Shown: one piece after another, positions 37,640 through 48,029 of the stretch
Layout of the letters: the number at the start of each line of letters is the position of its first letter
How positions within the stretch are numbered: the stretch's first letter is position 1
NCBI GenBank assembly: GCA_016785225.1
Contig: JAFBJZ010000591.1
Coordinates: forward strand, 282,501-346,500
Source of the DNA: Psettodes erumei
Lineage: Eukaryota > Chordata > Actinopteri > Pleuronectiformes > Psettodidae
Length of the DNA: 64,000 nt
Direction of reading: 5' to 3'
The notes under the pieces: generated by a model
Databases searched by the model: none
The model's input: only the letters and a program-made list of their open reading frames with translations
What the model was told of the DNA's origin: nothing
Made by a program: the position numbers and the translations under genes

Positions 37640-37880
37640 AAAGTAAACGAAGCATGATTAATTAATGCATTAATTGCCGAGAAAGTGAATGGGAATCAGG
37701 CAGAGAGATTCCTGCGCATCTTCACCGTGTGCCATCAATTAAGTGAGCAAGATAATCAAACGCCTGTGTTTAATCAATCAAAGATTTCAGGAGTTGTGCT
37801 CCACATCACAGGCAAGAAAAGAAGCCGGTTAATCAGCTGACGTTAAAGCCTATCACCCAATCGACTGATCGATACCCTGC
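37640..37880. promoter_or_regulatory. proximal enhancer-like block upstream of pou4f
   Basis: It lies 1.1-1.4 kb upstream of the pou4f start codon. It carries a perfect 16-base palindrome, AATTAATGCATTAATT (37660-37675), which contains two overlapping POU/homeodomain-type sites. Further words are CCATCAATTAAG, GATAATCAAAC, GTTTAATCAATCAAAG and GTTAATCAGC. POU4F proteins bind AT-rich sites such as GCATAATTAAT, and POU4F1 is known to regulate its own gene. That makes this a plausible autoregulatory module, inferred from motifs. Confidence 0.45.
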
Positions 37881-38022
37881 GTTCGTCCCGTCGTACCGGG
37901 TAATGACAATGTGTTGTTAATAATTAAATAACTTCCGTTTCAACTTTGAAAAATGCAGCAAATCGAAAATAATAAAAAAAAATATTTCAACAGCTGTGCT
38001 TCACTATGAGCCTCAGTGTTGC

Positions 38023-38024
<2 letters not shown>

Positions 38025-38075
<51 letters not shown>

Positions 38076-38079
38076 TAAT
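38025..38079. repeat. (AAT)n microsatellite
   Basis: About eighteen AAT units with one G interruption near the right end, inside the pou4f upstream region. Confidence 0.95.
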
Positions 38080-38580
38080 GTGTGAGGCGTTGCGTTCCTC
38101 CAACACTCTAAAAAAGATGTGTTGACATTTCAGAAAGAATATCAATTTAAAGATACCTTTAAATAATTTATCTGCTTTGAGTGTTTGGAGGCTAAAATCA
38201 ATCATTTCCCCTGTGGGAAGAGTTGACATTTACATTTTGACGAATTTCGTGCCAAAAAAAAAAAAAAAAAAAAAAAGTAAAAATTATTCGCTGTTTACGG
38301 CACATTGCTGGGGAAATAAGAGCTCGGATTATTAGTGGACACTGAAACTTTATTGCCGCGGATTAAACTGAGATTATTTTAATGTAATGTAACATTTTAA
38401 ATATCTTCATCCTCTCTGGATTTAACGGTTTCCCATTTATTTTTTTTTTTTCCCCTCCAGAAACGTCAACGGATATTTTTTAGCAGTGCAGCCCTTCCTC
38501 GTCGCTCCGCTCCGGTAAACCGGGCACGCTTTTGGAGGAGGAGGGGGGGCGTGGCCACGCTGGTTGTAATCACCGCGTGA

Positions 38581-38760
38581 TTGGTGGAACGCTCCGGACG
38601 GAGGGGGGCCGGGATCTACCAATCAGGAGGCGGCTGCGCGGCGGCGGTCCAATATAGGCGCCGGAGGCGAGGAGCGTCTGTATTATAGGAGTCATTCACC
38701 GGGCGCGAAGGAGACGGGGAGATCCGCAGGAGCGCAGGAGTTACCTCTCCTCTTTTTTTT
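38581..38760 (+). promoter_or_regulatory. putative pou4f core promoter
   Basis: This is a CpG-rich segment with three CCAAT boxes: reverse at 38581-38585 and forward at 38620-38624 and 38649-38653. The last one overlaps CCAATATAGG (38649-38658), a perfect SRF-type CArG box, CC(A/T)6GG. A TATTATAGG word at 38681-38689 could act as a weak TATA element, placing transcription start near 38710-38720. That leaves a 5' UTR of about 300 bases rich in pyrimidines (38745-38890). The start site is inferred. Confidence 0.5.
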
Positions 38761-39013
38761 ACTCCCCCCCCGTGTTTTCACCGAATCTGACTTTACCCGC
38801 GACTCGTCGATCACTCTTGGGTCTTTTCTCTTTTTTTTTCCTTTCTCCTTCTTCTTCTCCTCTTTTTTTCCACCTCCTCTCTCTCCATCCGGGCTGTCCG
38901 CGCGCTGGCAGGCGGGCTGCTCCTTTCGTCTCCGAGGCGCTCCTCCGTAGAAAACCACCAAGACGGAGCCGAACGAGGAAGACGGACAACGACCCTCCCT
39001 CACCTCCGCAATC

Positions 39014-41278
39014 ATGATGTCGATGAACAGCAAGCAGCCTTTCAGCATGCACCCCATCCTCCACGAGCCCAAGTACACGCCTCTGCACTCCAGCTCGGAG
39101 GCCATCCGCAGAGCCTGCCTGCCCACGCCGTCGGTGAGTCCGGAGGAGCTGGAGCAAAACTTACACAACTTCTAAAAATACAGGGAGGAGGAAAAATAAA
39201 ACTACAAGTGGCCGGGGGAGATGTACATATTATTGTTCAATAATTAAAAGTAATGACTGTTACAGGAGGCAGGCTCGTGAATCTTCAGATGTGAGGTTTA
39301 GACTCTGTTGCGCACAGACGCGCCACAGGAAAAAAAAAAATCCAAATTAATTTATATAATGACATTCAACATATTTTCTCCCAAAATCCCAAAATAATTA
39401 CATCATATTTAAAGTTAAAATTTAACTATTTAATTAGCAGAAATGTCTCGGACGCTGTACTTAAAATAAAAATGAATAAAAATTTTAAAACACATTGGAG
39501 ATTTGGATAAAACAAGGTGGCACAAAAAACAACAACAACAACAACAACAAAAAATCCTGCACGTCAGGCGAGTGTGAGCGACGCTGCCAGAAGCGAAGGA
39601 TGACACGAGATGAAGATGATGATGATGAGGAAGAGGAGAGGACTCTCTGAGCGCGTGTTACCCCGTATTGTCCCATTCATATTCAAACGCAGACTCGTCT
39701 CATTTCATTGTCCGCAGGAATTATTCAGGAGATCGTAAATATTAATTTTAGATGAATATCCATCCACGCTGACACACTTTCCCAGACGCTGGACACATCC
39801 AGTTGATTGTCCAGCTCACACTGGATTTAAAGTGGGAGACAAAGTTAAGGTTTATTTGTTTTTTGCGTAAAATTAAATTGTAATCGTGGCCTTGGCATTT
39901 AAGATGTAGAGGAATCACCGCGTTTATTAAGACGCTGCGTTAAGATTTCCACACATATTTGCCAGTTTGTTAAACTTGTCTAAAAAGAAAGAACACGTCC
40001 ATTTAAAACACGAGGCTTCGACGTGTAAAACAACATAATAAAGCAGTTTGTTGATATTTATCACGTAATAAAAACGTCGTCACCTGACTGAGGTGAGACT
40101 TAATAGTCCCCCCACCCCCCAATTTAAACTAACCTCCCTAATTAAATTGAAATAAATCCAAATTAAAATGTATGAATCGTGTCCTGGTTTTACCCCCCAG
40201 AGAACACGAGCGTCTGTGCATGGGGGATTAAAATAAACTCGACCACGACACGGGTCGTGCGCAGCAGAAACAATGGGGTGAACGGTGATGACATTCGCGG
40301 CCGATGGACGTCTCTAACGCGGCCTGGGCTCTGCTCCTCTCCCCGCAGCTCCAGGGCAACATCTTCGCCGGCTTCGATGAGACGCTGCTGCAGAGAGCCG
40401 AGGCTCTGGCCGCCGTGGACATCGTGGCGCAGAAGAGCCACCCGTTCAAGCCGGACGCGACCTACCACACCATGACCACCATGACCAGTATGACCTGCAC
40501 CCCGACCTCCTCCTCCGCGCACCTGCACCACCCGTCCGTGCTCACCTCCCACCACCACCCGGCGCACCACCAGCCGGCGCAGGGTCTGGAGGGCGACCTG
40601 CTGGACCACCTGACGCCGGGCATCTCCCTGGGAGGCATGCCGGGCTCGGACGTCTGCTCCACAGCCTCGCACACCGCCCACGCCGCCCACATGTCGGCCA
40701 TCAACCACATGCAGCACCACCACCACCACCCGCAGTCCATGAACATGCATCCGCACGGGCTGGGGTCCCACGGCTCCCTCGGGACGTCCGGCGCAGACGC
40801 GGAGCCCGATCCGCGGGAGCTGGAGTCGTTCGCCGAGCGGTTCAAACAGCGGCGGATCAAACTCGGGGTGACCCAGGCGGACGTGGGCGCGGCCCTGGCC
40901 AACCTCAAGATCCCCGGGGTGGGCTGCCTGAGCCAGAGCACCATCTGCAGGTTCGAGTCCCTGACCCTGTCGCACAACAACATGGTGGCGCTGAAGCCGA
41001 TCCTGGAGGCCTGGCTGGAGGAGGCGGAGCGGGCGCAGCGGGAGAAGATGGCCAAGCCGGAGATCTTCAACGGGGGGGACAAAAAGAGGAAACGCACGTC
41101 TATCGCGGCCCCGGAGAAGCGCTCCCTGGAGGCGTATTTCGCCGTCCAGCCGAGGCCCTCCTCGGAGAAGATCGCCGCGATCGCCGAGAAGTTGGACCTG
41201 AAAAAGAACGTGGTCCGCGTTTGGTTTTGCAATCAGAGGCAAAAGCAGAAACGAATGAAGTTTTCTGCGACGCACTAA
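39014..41278 (+). CDS. pou4f1: POU class 4 homeobox transcription factor (Brn3 family), two coding exons
   Basis: Join of 39014-39133 (40 codons) and 40349-41278 (309 codons plus stop) gives 349 residues. Donor TCG|GTGAGT and acceptor CCCCGCAG|CTC splice in phase 0. POU4F genes share this single intron after the CLPTP motif. The protein starts MMSMNSKQPFSMHP. It has the POU-IV box (RAEALAAVDI, residues 56-65, then HPFKPDATYHTM, 71-82), a His-rich middle (HHHHH 163-167), a POU-specific domain at about 193-267 with helix SQSTICRFE (235-243), and a homeodomain at about 285-344 with RVWFCN (330-335). It ends KRMKFSATH. Family members are nuclear regulators of sensory neuron, retinal ganglion and hair cell identity. 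The KFSAT tail, the REKM linker and the AYFAVQ motif are POU4F1-like. The segment LLDHLTPGISLGGM and the absence of a Gly/Ala-rich region are more POU4F2-like. Substitutions at normally fixed positions (Cys233, Val253, Glu260) mark it as diverged. The family is certain but the paralog is not. Confidence 0.95.
39134..40348 (+). other. pou4f intron 1
   Basis: A 1215-base intron. The donor is GTGAGT, a branch-point-like CTAAC lies about 31 bases before the acceptor (40314-40318), and a short pyrimidine tract precedes CCCCGCAG. It contains a CAA array at about 39531-39550 and AT-rich DNA. No nested gene is seen. Confidence 0.9.
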
Positions 41279-41897
41279 GACCCGCTGGGGGGGAGGTTGT
41301 TATTGGGGAAAACCAGCCCCGTCCACACAAAAAGACAAATCAGAGACAAGCTGCTGCTGCACACTGTCAGAAAATAAAACAAGGTACACCGTTGTGCCTT
41401 TTGTTCCCGGGACTCAGCCACAGGCCTGATGCGCACTTAAAAAATAATATATATATATATATATATAAAAAATAATATATATATATACACACACATAATC
41501 ACCCACCTTAACAAGTCATTTAACCTGTTAGAGTCTTAAAGTGGGATACGGTCATTATATTTTAAATTATCCTAAAAAATGTCTCCACCTGACTGACTGA
41601 ATTCGTTATTTATTGAAGAAGGAAAATCCCATTTTCAGACTAATAAAGGAGTAAATGTGTTGTTGAGGCGGTGCAGTGTTGTCCACCTGCTGAAGGAGCA
41701 GCATCTTCTTCCAGCGGTGGGAAAAAAAGATATTTCACACAAAGTATTTCAACACAGGCCTCGACTCTCTCTCTCTCTCTCTCTTTTTTTGCATATTTAA
41801 AGAAAAAAACAAAACAAAAAAAAGTTGTTTCCGTTTGTATTTTTAGGTTTGGATGTGACGACTTCACTCAGTATGAACAGGAACTCTTTCAATCCGA

Positions 41898-41928
41898 TTT
41901 TTATTTATTTATTTATTTATTTATTTTT
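41898..41928 (+). promoter_or_regulatory. AU-rich element with tandem ATTTA
   Basis: Several overlapping ATTTATTTATTTA units lie in the presumed 3' UTR. Tandem AUUUA pentamers are bound by TTP, AUF1 and ELAV/Hu proteins and control mRNA stability. It could also be read as a plain TTTA microsatellite. Confidence 0.45.
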
Positions 41929-42402
41929 GAAAGTTCATCTCCACGCAGCGACACACAAACAAACAAACAAAAAACATCTGGATTCAACGGTGTACCTTTT
42001 TAAAAAACAAAAACATTTTTACTCTGGCAGTGGAGACGGAGCACCGGGACCCGGAGATAGAGACTGACACCACGTCCCGAAACTCTCAAATCTTTACGGA
42101 GGAGGAGCAGCAGCAGGAGGAGGAGCAGGAGGAGAACCGCCGCTCCGTCCCATTTCATTCATATGGCAATTATTGTACAAAAAGAAAAGAATAATAAGGA
42201 GGGGAATGGGGGATAGTTGTCCTTATCCTCTTTTAGCTTTTTTATATTTATCGTTGTACATATTTGTGAATATGTTGCACCTCCGTGTGTGGAAAAGCTC
42301 ATTGAAATGTATTGGATTTTTTCCGCTGTCTTTTCTCCCAGGTGTTTGTTTCTGTAGGGAATTGAAGGTGTGGGGTGGGGGTCCGGACCACACGACTAAA
42401 CG

Positions 42403-42404
<2 letters not shown>

Positions 42405-42446
<42 letters not shown>

Positions 42447-42722
42447 GTCGGTCTGTGGCTACTAATAATAATATATGAGGCACAATTACTACTGTAACCC
42501 ATTGCATGGTTTACTCGTAAGGGAGGGAGGGGGTGTTTGTTTTTTTTTGTTTGTTTTGTTTGTTTGTTTGTTTTCTCTCCTTTGCGTCTACGGCTCCAAA
42601 AATATGAACCTAACCGCCTCCCCCCTCCTCCTCCTCCTCCTCCCCTCTGAAGTGAATGCATTGCAATAAGAGAGAAACACGAACACACGCACGAACACAC
42701 ACACACACACACACACACACAC
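42405..42722. repeat. two CA arrays in the pou4f 3' UTR
   Basis: CA runs at about 42405-42444 and 42695-42722, both in the same orientation, would put (CA) repeats into the mRNA. CA repeats in transcripts can bind hnRNP L. Confidence 0.9.
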
Positions 42723-42745
42723 ATTCACACGGTGTAGCTGTGTGT

Positions 42746-42753
42746 CTACCTCA
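42746..42753 (+). promoter_or_regulatory. let-7 seed-match site (8-mer)
   Basis: CTACCTCA is the full 8-mer complement to the let-7 seed and lies in the presumed 3' UTR just after the second CA array. An isolated 8-mer can occur by chance, so conservation is needed to support it. Confidence 0.35.
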
Positions 42754-43306
42754 TTACGCAAGTGTTGGCACGTTCATGGTGATTAAAAAAACACACACAC
42801 GCTAAAATAAAGAAAAAGAGGAGTAGGATCATTTGAGTTTGTTTTCTAACGTGTTTATTTTGTTTATCCTCTTCCACCGGTTTGATGGTGAATTAGGCCT
42901 AGGAGACTCACTGATGTGTGTAAACCTGTTGTATGTTCACTGCAATGATGCTTTGACAATCAAATTATTATTGATTATCATTATTATTATGAGGTTGTTG
43001 ATCTTCCCCCTTTTGTGTCCTCATGGAAACTAATCTTTTTGCATATTATTATTCTGATTATTGATTATTGACACCTTTGTGGAGCGCACTTTGTAGATAT
43101 ATTCTGAGGAAGGGAAAATGTCGGCCTTATTTATACATTTTTTTTTTCCCCACCGCGTCTGAGGAAAGATTTGTTTTATTTTCTATTGCCCTTAATTTAT
43201 TTAAACTTAATTTATTTTTGGAGTAAGCAAGTAAGAAGAAGAAGAAGAAAACATTTCATTTGTGAAAGTGTGCTTTAAATGTGTCTGTGTAAGCGACAGA
43301 AGCTGA

Positions 43307-43312
43307 AATAAA
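43307..43312 (+). terminator. probable distal poly(A) signal of pou4f
   Basis: AATAAA is followed within 20 bases by a GT/T-rich stretch, about 2.03 kb after the stop codon. Earlier AATAAA words at 41373 and 42806 could give shorter isoforms. Confidence 0.5.
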
Positions 43313-43589
43313 CCGTGCACGTTTTACTTCATCCTCTCACAGCCTCTCTTTGGAAAGAAAGAAACCAAAAGCAGGCGACGTGAAAAATTAAAAATAACAA
43401 CGCGCACTTATCTGCACCGGTTCGGTTCGGTTCGGGAGGTGTTAATGCTCTTTAACAGAGACAGATTAAAAAAAAAAAGAGGTTTAATGGACAAGTGCAA
43501 CGTGAGATTTGAACGTCAGCGCGTCCGGGACTCCGTCTCTTGGATACGGTCTGAGTGCGAGGAGAGCAGCTGCTGCTGTGAAACAGGAG

Positions 43590-43625
<36 letters not shown>

Positions 43626-44228
43626 GGGTGTCCCGTCTGAAAGCTGCTTCCCATGCGCTGGTGAATAGGATCTGATACTTGAGTGACTCTGATATTGATC
43701 AACTTTGCAGGACTTTACACGGCGAGGCCAAACGTCGTTTTTTGGGGGTTTTTTTTGTTTAAAAAAAAAAAAAAAAGTTTTTTTTTTTTTAAATAAAAGA
43801 AGATGCAGAAGAATGTGACCCAATTAGAAAGCGAAAACAGACGCGTTATATTTAATGAGCTCATCTGTCCCTGATGGTTTGAGTTCAGGAAACTGAAAGA
43901 AGTTTCAAACCTGAGGGGAAATGATTTTAACGCCGCCACGATTTGGGAATTACTGTGGTCATGAGTCCCCTGATGCTCCCTGCAACACCCTGAGAAAATG
44001 TTTTACCAGGAATTTAAAAAAAATAATAATTTCATTTCTCAGCTGTCAGTTAGTTCAGCTCTGAAATTAATGGTTAGATCCACTTTTTAAAGCGAGCCGG
44101 TGATCCAGGAAGTAAAACCTAATTTATTGTCCATATTAAACTGCTCTGTCTTGGAAAGTGAGAAAGTGTTTAGAGTTTTCTGAAAATCCTCACCGTCCTC
44201 AGCGCTAACTACTGCTGACATGTACTGT

Positions 44229-44275
44229 CAGTTGTGTTTTCTGTGTACTGTACATGTACACGGAAAACACAACTG
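44229..44275. repeat. 47-base near-perfect hairpin
   Basis: The left arm (44229-44248, beginning CAGTTGTGTTTTC) and the right arm (44256-44275, ending AAAACACAACTG) are complementary at 19 of 20 positions. The one exception (T44242 against G44262) is a G-U pair in RNA. The loop is TGTACAT. The sequence is not low complexity, so chance is very unlikely. It is shorter than a usual pre-microRNA, and there is no T run after it to suggest a terminator. It lies about 0.9 kb after the presumed end of pou4f. Confidence 0.85.
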
Positions 44276-44945
44276 GATATTCAAATGTTTTTGCCCTCTA
44301 AAAACAATAAAAATAGAACCCGATGGACCAAACATTATTGCTGCTGTCAGTCCTTTATATTTATACTATTTATAGGAGGAACATGATACACCTTCAAAAT
44401 AAAAGCAGAAATACTAATGAATTAAATTTAGAAAACTGGGAAGAATTACAAGCTGGAGAAGTGACTTTAAATGGGAAGGTTTCAATTTAAAACACCAACC
44501 CTGCGCTTTCTATACCCAAATCAGATTTTATTATATTTATTACTATTTTTTTATTTTTATCCCCCCGCCCTTGAGCTCAGCAGGTGGTTTTGGGCCCATA
44601 AACTCGTTAATAATGAATAATAAATATCAGCAGTTATGATACTATTGATTTCCTGTGCGTGTTTGTTAAGAAGCCGCTCTTCTCTGTCGTACAACAGCAG
44701 CTCGAGGCCGCCATCCCCCTCGGACAAAGCCCAGTAAAGGCCTCTTTAGCAGCGGGGCCTAATGTGGGGCCTGGGGACTGCTGCTGGCTGGGTGGAGGGC
44801 GGAGTGGATGGATGGAGTAGGTCACCAGTAATAATAAAACGATAATAGATAGAAAAATTTAATGAAAGTAAGTTTAGGATAAGTGATTTTTTTTCCCAAC
44901 ATCCACACTGAACTGATCCTCAGTGTAACAATTTAATTATTCTGG

Positions 44946-44980
<35 letters not shown>

Positions 44981-45224
44981 ACACAGGCTGCATTTAGTAA
45001 TAATGAATAAGTAAAAAAAAATTTAAAAATCCTAAATTGTCTTTTGCACTGTTAGTGTAAAAAGTGTTTGACTTAAGACCTTTAATCAAATTTAAATTTA
45101 TTAAAATCTAGCCTCGTGTCTGAATGTGTTTCACCAGCTTATTCACGTATACTTTAAGTTCAGAGAAAAGAAAAGAAAAGAAAAAAAAATGATTGATTTC
45201 TGTGTTGTGCATTTGTCAGTATTT

Positions 45225-45520
45225 ACAGATATATATTTGGCCCACCAGACAGTGGCTGCCATGTTGGTCTATAACAAAGAATGTAGTACATGGCTTCATC
45301 AAAGTTTAATCGGCGAGCGGCTCTCCAGCTGAAGCCTATAAATTATATATAATTGACCGTGTAATCAATGTGAAGAGCGTATCGAGTTTTCCTCAGACAA
45401 AGTGACGGAATGCAAATTATGCGCCGAATTAAAAGCAAACGGACAAAGACTTAATATCGACATGATATTCCTCAGGGTTCGGATTTCAGCGGTGTCACCA
45501 GAACATCGGACCCATTTGGA
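45225..45520. promoter_or_regulatory. enhancer-like block with a POU octamer
   Basis: Non-repetitive sequence with ATGCAAATTATGCG (45410-45423). This combines a perfect octamer (ATGCAAAT) with an overlapping GCATAATT, read on the minus strand, which resembles the POU4 site. AATTATATATAATTG, GTGTAATCAATG and CCGAATTAAAAGC lie nearby, and TCAAAGTTTAATCGG is at its left. It lies about 4 kb downstream of the pou4f stop codon and is a candidate autoregulatory enhancer, by motif only. Confidence 0.4.
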
Positions 45521-46641
45521 TCCTTTAAAAAAAAAAAACAACAACCAAGTGTTCAAAACACTAAAAAAAATAAATTACACTACAGAAATGTCAGAACGCA
45601 TCCGGGATTATCCAAGTTATTTCTGCGGTGTTTGATCTGAACAACTTGAGAATAATTTTACAGAGACCCAACATTTACCCCGTGAGGAGGAGCGCTTGTT
45701 TTTTGTTTAGTTTCAGGAGCCTGGACGCTGGACTGCACCTGTGCAGCAACTAAAATAGTTGGTTTAATAATTAAGAACGTCTAAAGAATTTTTCCATGTG
45801 ATCTGTCCTCCTCCTCCTCCTCCTCCTCCTCCTCCTCCTCCTCCACTCCACCCTGGCTGCTGTTGTTGTGGATGAGCGGATAAACAGATTCCTTCTGCAT
45901 CAAGATGCACAAAAGTTTTAAACGTCTGCAGCAGCATTTGTGCGACAGCAAAACACAGACGCAGGAAATCCTGAATGTAAATAACGTCACACTTCATTCA
46001 GGGCCTCATTCATTCTCTGTCTGTCTTCATCACCTGACTCCTTCCCCCTCCACCTGCTCACCTGTTCCTCACTCCCCCCTAAATCACTTCCTGGTTTCTG
46101 CGTCTGACCCTCGGCGGTGCAGGTCTGCAGATGTACCGTTAAGTTTCCTAAAACCCGGTCTCTGGCGTCGGGGTCCAGGTCGTCCTGCGCTTTTGTAAGC
46201 CCGACCCTCCACCCTCGCCTCCGCCCGCAACTTCACCCAGGCTGCAAAGTGCGTTTGAAAAGACGTATGGAGTCAGACTTTCTCATGCGAGTTTGTCCCC
46301 TCGGTGTGCACGGAGTCCCCCCTCGTTCGGGTCTGGACCGGGGGCGGCAGAACCTGCTTCATCTCTTTTTTTTTCTTTCTCCTCAGTTGCACGCTCACCG
46401 GGTGCAAAAAGGAGGAAAAAAAAAAAAGAGAGAATCCTTCCAGGCACTGATACAGAAATAGAGAACGCAGCCGCTTTTAAAACGGGCTTCAATGCAACAC
46501 TCTCCAGAACCCCTCTGCACATCCCTCACGCACAAAACCGCTCTGGTTTGGAAACATGCAACCCAGTCTCATGCAGCACCGGGGGGGGAAAGATGTGAAC
46601 ATCAAGTCGAGTGGAAAGTGGTCTGCATGTTGGGATATTTT

Positions 46642-46673
<32 letters not shown>

Positions 46674-46679
46674 ATAGCG

Positions 46680-46880
46680 CACACAGAAGGGAGCGGGATC
46701 TATACAGATAGAGCTGTGGATGCTGTTAATTCCACTCTCTTCCAGATTACTCCATCTACTCCTCTTGCAGCTTGTGTTTTCCATGAAGCGGGGAAGCGCA
46801 TTTTCATAAATAGACCTTGGCCGAGCGCAGCGGAAATGAAATTTTAATGAAGCTCCGAGTCTTGAGTGCAGCGCCGGGGC
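46680..46880. promoter_or_regulatory. enhancer-like block
   Basis: It contains GCTGTTAATTCCACTC, GCATTTTCATAAATAGACC and GAAATTTTAATGAAGC in complex sequence after a TG array. Candidate conserved element only. Confidence 0.3.
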
Positions 46881-47014
46881 CTTGGAGAATCAGCCCTGTG
46901 TTACATTACTACGGCTTTCTCTTCCTCTCTCGCCCTCCCTCCTCTCTCTCTCTCTCTCTCAAACACACACACTAATGCAAACACAACCCCTCCCCACCCC
47001 ACTCCTACCACCAT

Positions 47015-47048
<34 letters not shown>

Positions 47049-47330
47049 CCCTGTTGCAGTGGTGCACGGGGCAGCCGGTTGCATATTGACAGCATGGCTG
47101 GAACGGGACCAGACTAAGGGGAGGGTGTGTGTGTGTGTCGGGGATTAAGAAAAATGGAGATGTGTGTGTGTGTGTGGGGAGGGGTGGGGGTGTTATGATG
47201 GAGGCAGTGGGGGTCTAATTTGAGGGGTTTTTTTTGTCCACTTATTTTTTTTTATTGTATCTTGAGGGGATGGACCCCCGTTAGCGTGCCGTGATGGAGA
47301 TAAAAACCAAGTTCACGCTGGCAGCCATGA

Positions 47331-47373
<43 letters not shown>

Positions 47374-47624
47374 GGAAGTGTTCAATTCTGCCGATGCAAT
47401 ATTTATCAGCGATGCTCGTAGATAAATCCTTCGTATCAGCCGTCTGAAAGGGTGTTCACTTTTGGGGAGGCAACACACACACAAGCAGCATGTTGGGGAG
47501 CTCCATCTTTTTTGGGTAAAAGCTGATCACATACAGGCTACAGATAAAACACAAACAACAACAACAACAACAACAACAAACAACAAGCTCACACTCCTCC
47601 TCAATCCTTCGGCTACCTTCTCAG

Positions 47625-47637
47625 AGGTCAAAGGTCA
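47625..47637 (+). promoter_or_regulatory. perfect DR1 nuclear-receptor site
   Basis: AGGTCAAAGGTCA, identical to the site at 36301-36313. It lies 6.3 kb downstream of the pou4f stop codon. Confidence 0.45.
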
Positions 47638-47747
47638 GACCAGCACCGGGGTTCAGCTTCCTGCTCGAAGGCACAACAGTGTTTCAGTCCGCCAGAAAAA
47701 CCAGGAAGTAATTCGAAAAATACTTAATCTGGGCAAAAGGTTTGGAT

Positions 47748-47785
<38 letters not shown>

Positions 47786-47814
47786 GTAGTGGTGGTGGCT
47801 TGGGGTGGGGGGGG

Positions 47815-47950
47815 GCACATTATGCATATGAGGTGGTAATTAAAACATGGCGGTCGTAATTAGGAACATTGTATAACTAATCAGGCCTAATGAGCATCGG
47901 GGCGGGCGAGGCGGTGATCAAACGGCCCAGTTATGAGGCTTAATGGGGGG
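47815..47950. promoter_or_regulatory. enhancer-like block
   Basis: It contains TTATGCATATGAGG, GGTAATTAAAAC, CGTAATTAGG, ATAACTAATCAGGCC and GGCTTAATGGGG between two dinucleotide arrays. ATGCATAT is an octamer-like POU site. Not verified by alignment. Confidence 0.35.
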
Positions 47951-47956
47951 AGAGCA

Positions 47957-48012
<56 letters not shown>

Positions 48013-48029
48013 AGCACCTCCACTTTCTG

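Larger units (their letters stand above)
41279..43330 (+). other. pou4f 3' untranslated region (inferred extent)
   Basis: AT-rich sequence follows the stop codon. Candidate poly(A) signals AATAAA lie at 41373-41378, 42806-42811 and 43307-43312. The last is followed by a GT/T-rich stretch (GTGCACGTTTTAC) and is the best distal end. The region includes TA runs (41447-41466 and 41476-41486), a tandem ATTTA element (41898-41928), a Pumilio-type TGTACATA (42255-42262), a let-7 8-mer match CTACCTCA (42746-42753) and two CA arrays. The extent is inferred from the signals alone. Confidence 0.5.

Noticed and set aside
38692..39168. Minus-strand frame of 158 codons over the pou4f 5' UTR and exon 1
   Set aside because: It is a lysine/glutamate-rich shadow of the pyrimidine-rich 5' UTR and exon 1.
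40190..41275. Open frame of 361 codons antisense to pou4f exon 2
   Set aside because: It is the complement of a highly GC-biased coding exon, crosses the exon 2 acceptor, and has no domain. The sense strand encodes a complete POU4F protein.
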